The position numbers and the translations under genes were made by a program. A stretch of DNA of 13,508 nt from JANPEZ01 sp031423155 (GTDB lineage: Bacteria > Actinomycetota > UBA4738 > HRBIN12). Of this stretch, positions 13,361-13,508 are shown in pieces. The stretch covers positions 1 through 13,508 of the forward strand of contig JANPEZ010000103.1 in NCBI GenBank assembly GCA_031423155.1, read 5' to 3'. The first letter of the stretch is position 1. Each line of letters opens with the position of its first letter. The notes under the pieces are model-generated. The model was not told where the DNA came from. It searched no databases and was given only the letters and a program-made list of their open reading frames with translations.

Positions 13361-13393
13361 GGGTGGCCCCGGGGCGAAGCCCCGGGGCCACCC
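13361..13393 (+). terminator. Perfect 15-bp hairpin after the binding-protein gene
   Basis: GGGTGGCCCCGGGGC (13361-13375) and its exact complement GCCCCGGGGCCACCC (13379-13393) flank a GAA loop, seven bases after the binding-protein stop. The stem is almost all G-C. No T run follows, so it is either an intrinsic terminator of the T-less kind common in high-GC actinobacteria, or a stable 3' structure that protects the potA-potD message before lower-expressed permease genes. Confidence 0.55.
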
Positions 13394-13508
13394 CCGGGGC
13401 CAACCCAGACGGGCGCCGCGAAGCCCGGGGGCTCAGGTCCCCTCCGGCGGGTGTCCGCCCGGCTGTTCCGCCCCCCCCCGGGGGAGCGGGGCTTCACGAT
13501 CGGCGCGC
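13394..13508. repeat. GC-rich tail with repeated hairpin fragments
   Basis: Non-coding as far as I can see. It repeats pieces of the hairpin before it: GCGAAGCCC-GGGG (13419-13430) echoes 13374-13387, and GGGGCTTC (13488-13495) is an inverted copy of GAAGCCCC. CCGGGGCCAACC (13394-13405) echoes CCGGGGCCACC. GGCGG-gtgt-CCGCC (13446-13459) is a second stem-loop. C9 followed by G5 (13471-13484) sits inside a GCCCC...GGGGC pairing (13470-13474 with 13488-13492). It may be a dispersed GC-rich repeat or the edge of an assembled fragment. Confidence 0.4.

Noticed and set aside
12544..13497. A 317-codon open frame on the minus strand opposite the binding-protein gene
   Set aside because: The plus strand encodes a clear lipoprotein with PotD-like motifs, and the antisense product is low-complexity and runs through the hairpin tail.

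Overview
The window is about 13.5 kb of high-GC DNA. It carries thirteen well-supported complete protein genes, one doubtful gene fragment at the left edge, and a GC-rich hairpin tail at the right edge. I see no tRNA, rRNA, CRISPR array, insertion sequence or phage gene. The best guess for the source is an actinobacterium, probably a little-studied lineage. The reasons are the strong G/C preference at third codon positions, several GTG starts, a mycobacterial-style family 5 uracil-DNA glycosylase, and several genes with a TAnnnT -10 motif 6-9 bases before the start codon and no ribosome binding site, which is the actinobacterial leaderless pattern. This is inference from family resemblance; there is no phylogenetic marker in the window.

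Layout. (a) 70-2782, plus strand: a tightly coupled trio of a GABA-type class III aminotransferase, a RimJ/RimL-like acetyltransferase and a family 5 uracil-DNA glycosylase, joined by two GTGA stop/start overlaps. (b) 2718-3191, minus: a short MgtC/SapB membrane protein whose 3' end overlaps the glycosylase gene tail to tail. (c) 3258-5174, plus: a complete MsbA-type ABC exporter, divergent from the MgtC gene and tail-to-tail with the next one. (d) 5143-6796: a minus-strand GNAT acetyltransferase divergent from a MarR regulator, which is followed after 10 bases by a LURP-one/scramblase-like protein. A small palindrome in the divergent gap is a candidate operator. (e) 6844-9395, plus: an AI-2E/PerM-type permease, a DUF309 protein and a class I methyltransferase. 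(f) 9400-10950: pyrE (minus) and pyrD (plus), back to back with only 9 bases between their start codons. (g) 11015-13353, plus: the ATPase and lipoprotein substrate-binding subunits of a spermidine/putrescine-type (PotA/PotD) importer, joined by an ATGA overlap. The permease subunits would be expected beyond the right edge. (h) 13354-13508: a non-coding, extremely GC-rich tail with a perfect 15-bp hairpin and other short inverted repeats.

Most of the region is ordinary chromosomal housekeeping and transport, and I do not see an undescribed defence or mobile system. The points most worth a second look are the mixed-class catalytic signature of the dihydroorotate dehydrogenase (a class 2 frame with a class 1-like cysteine segment), the extremely compact pyrE/pyrD divergent promoter region, the shared leaderless promoter pattern, the alternative hairpins before the methyltransferase, the hairpin cluster after the binding-protein gene, and a Cys-x4-Cys extracellular loop plus an ATPase insertion in the ABC exporter.
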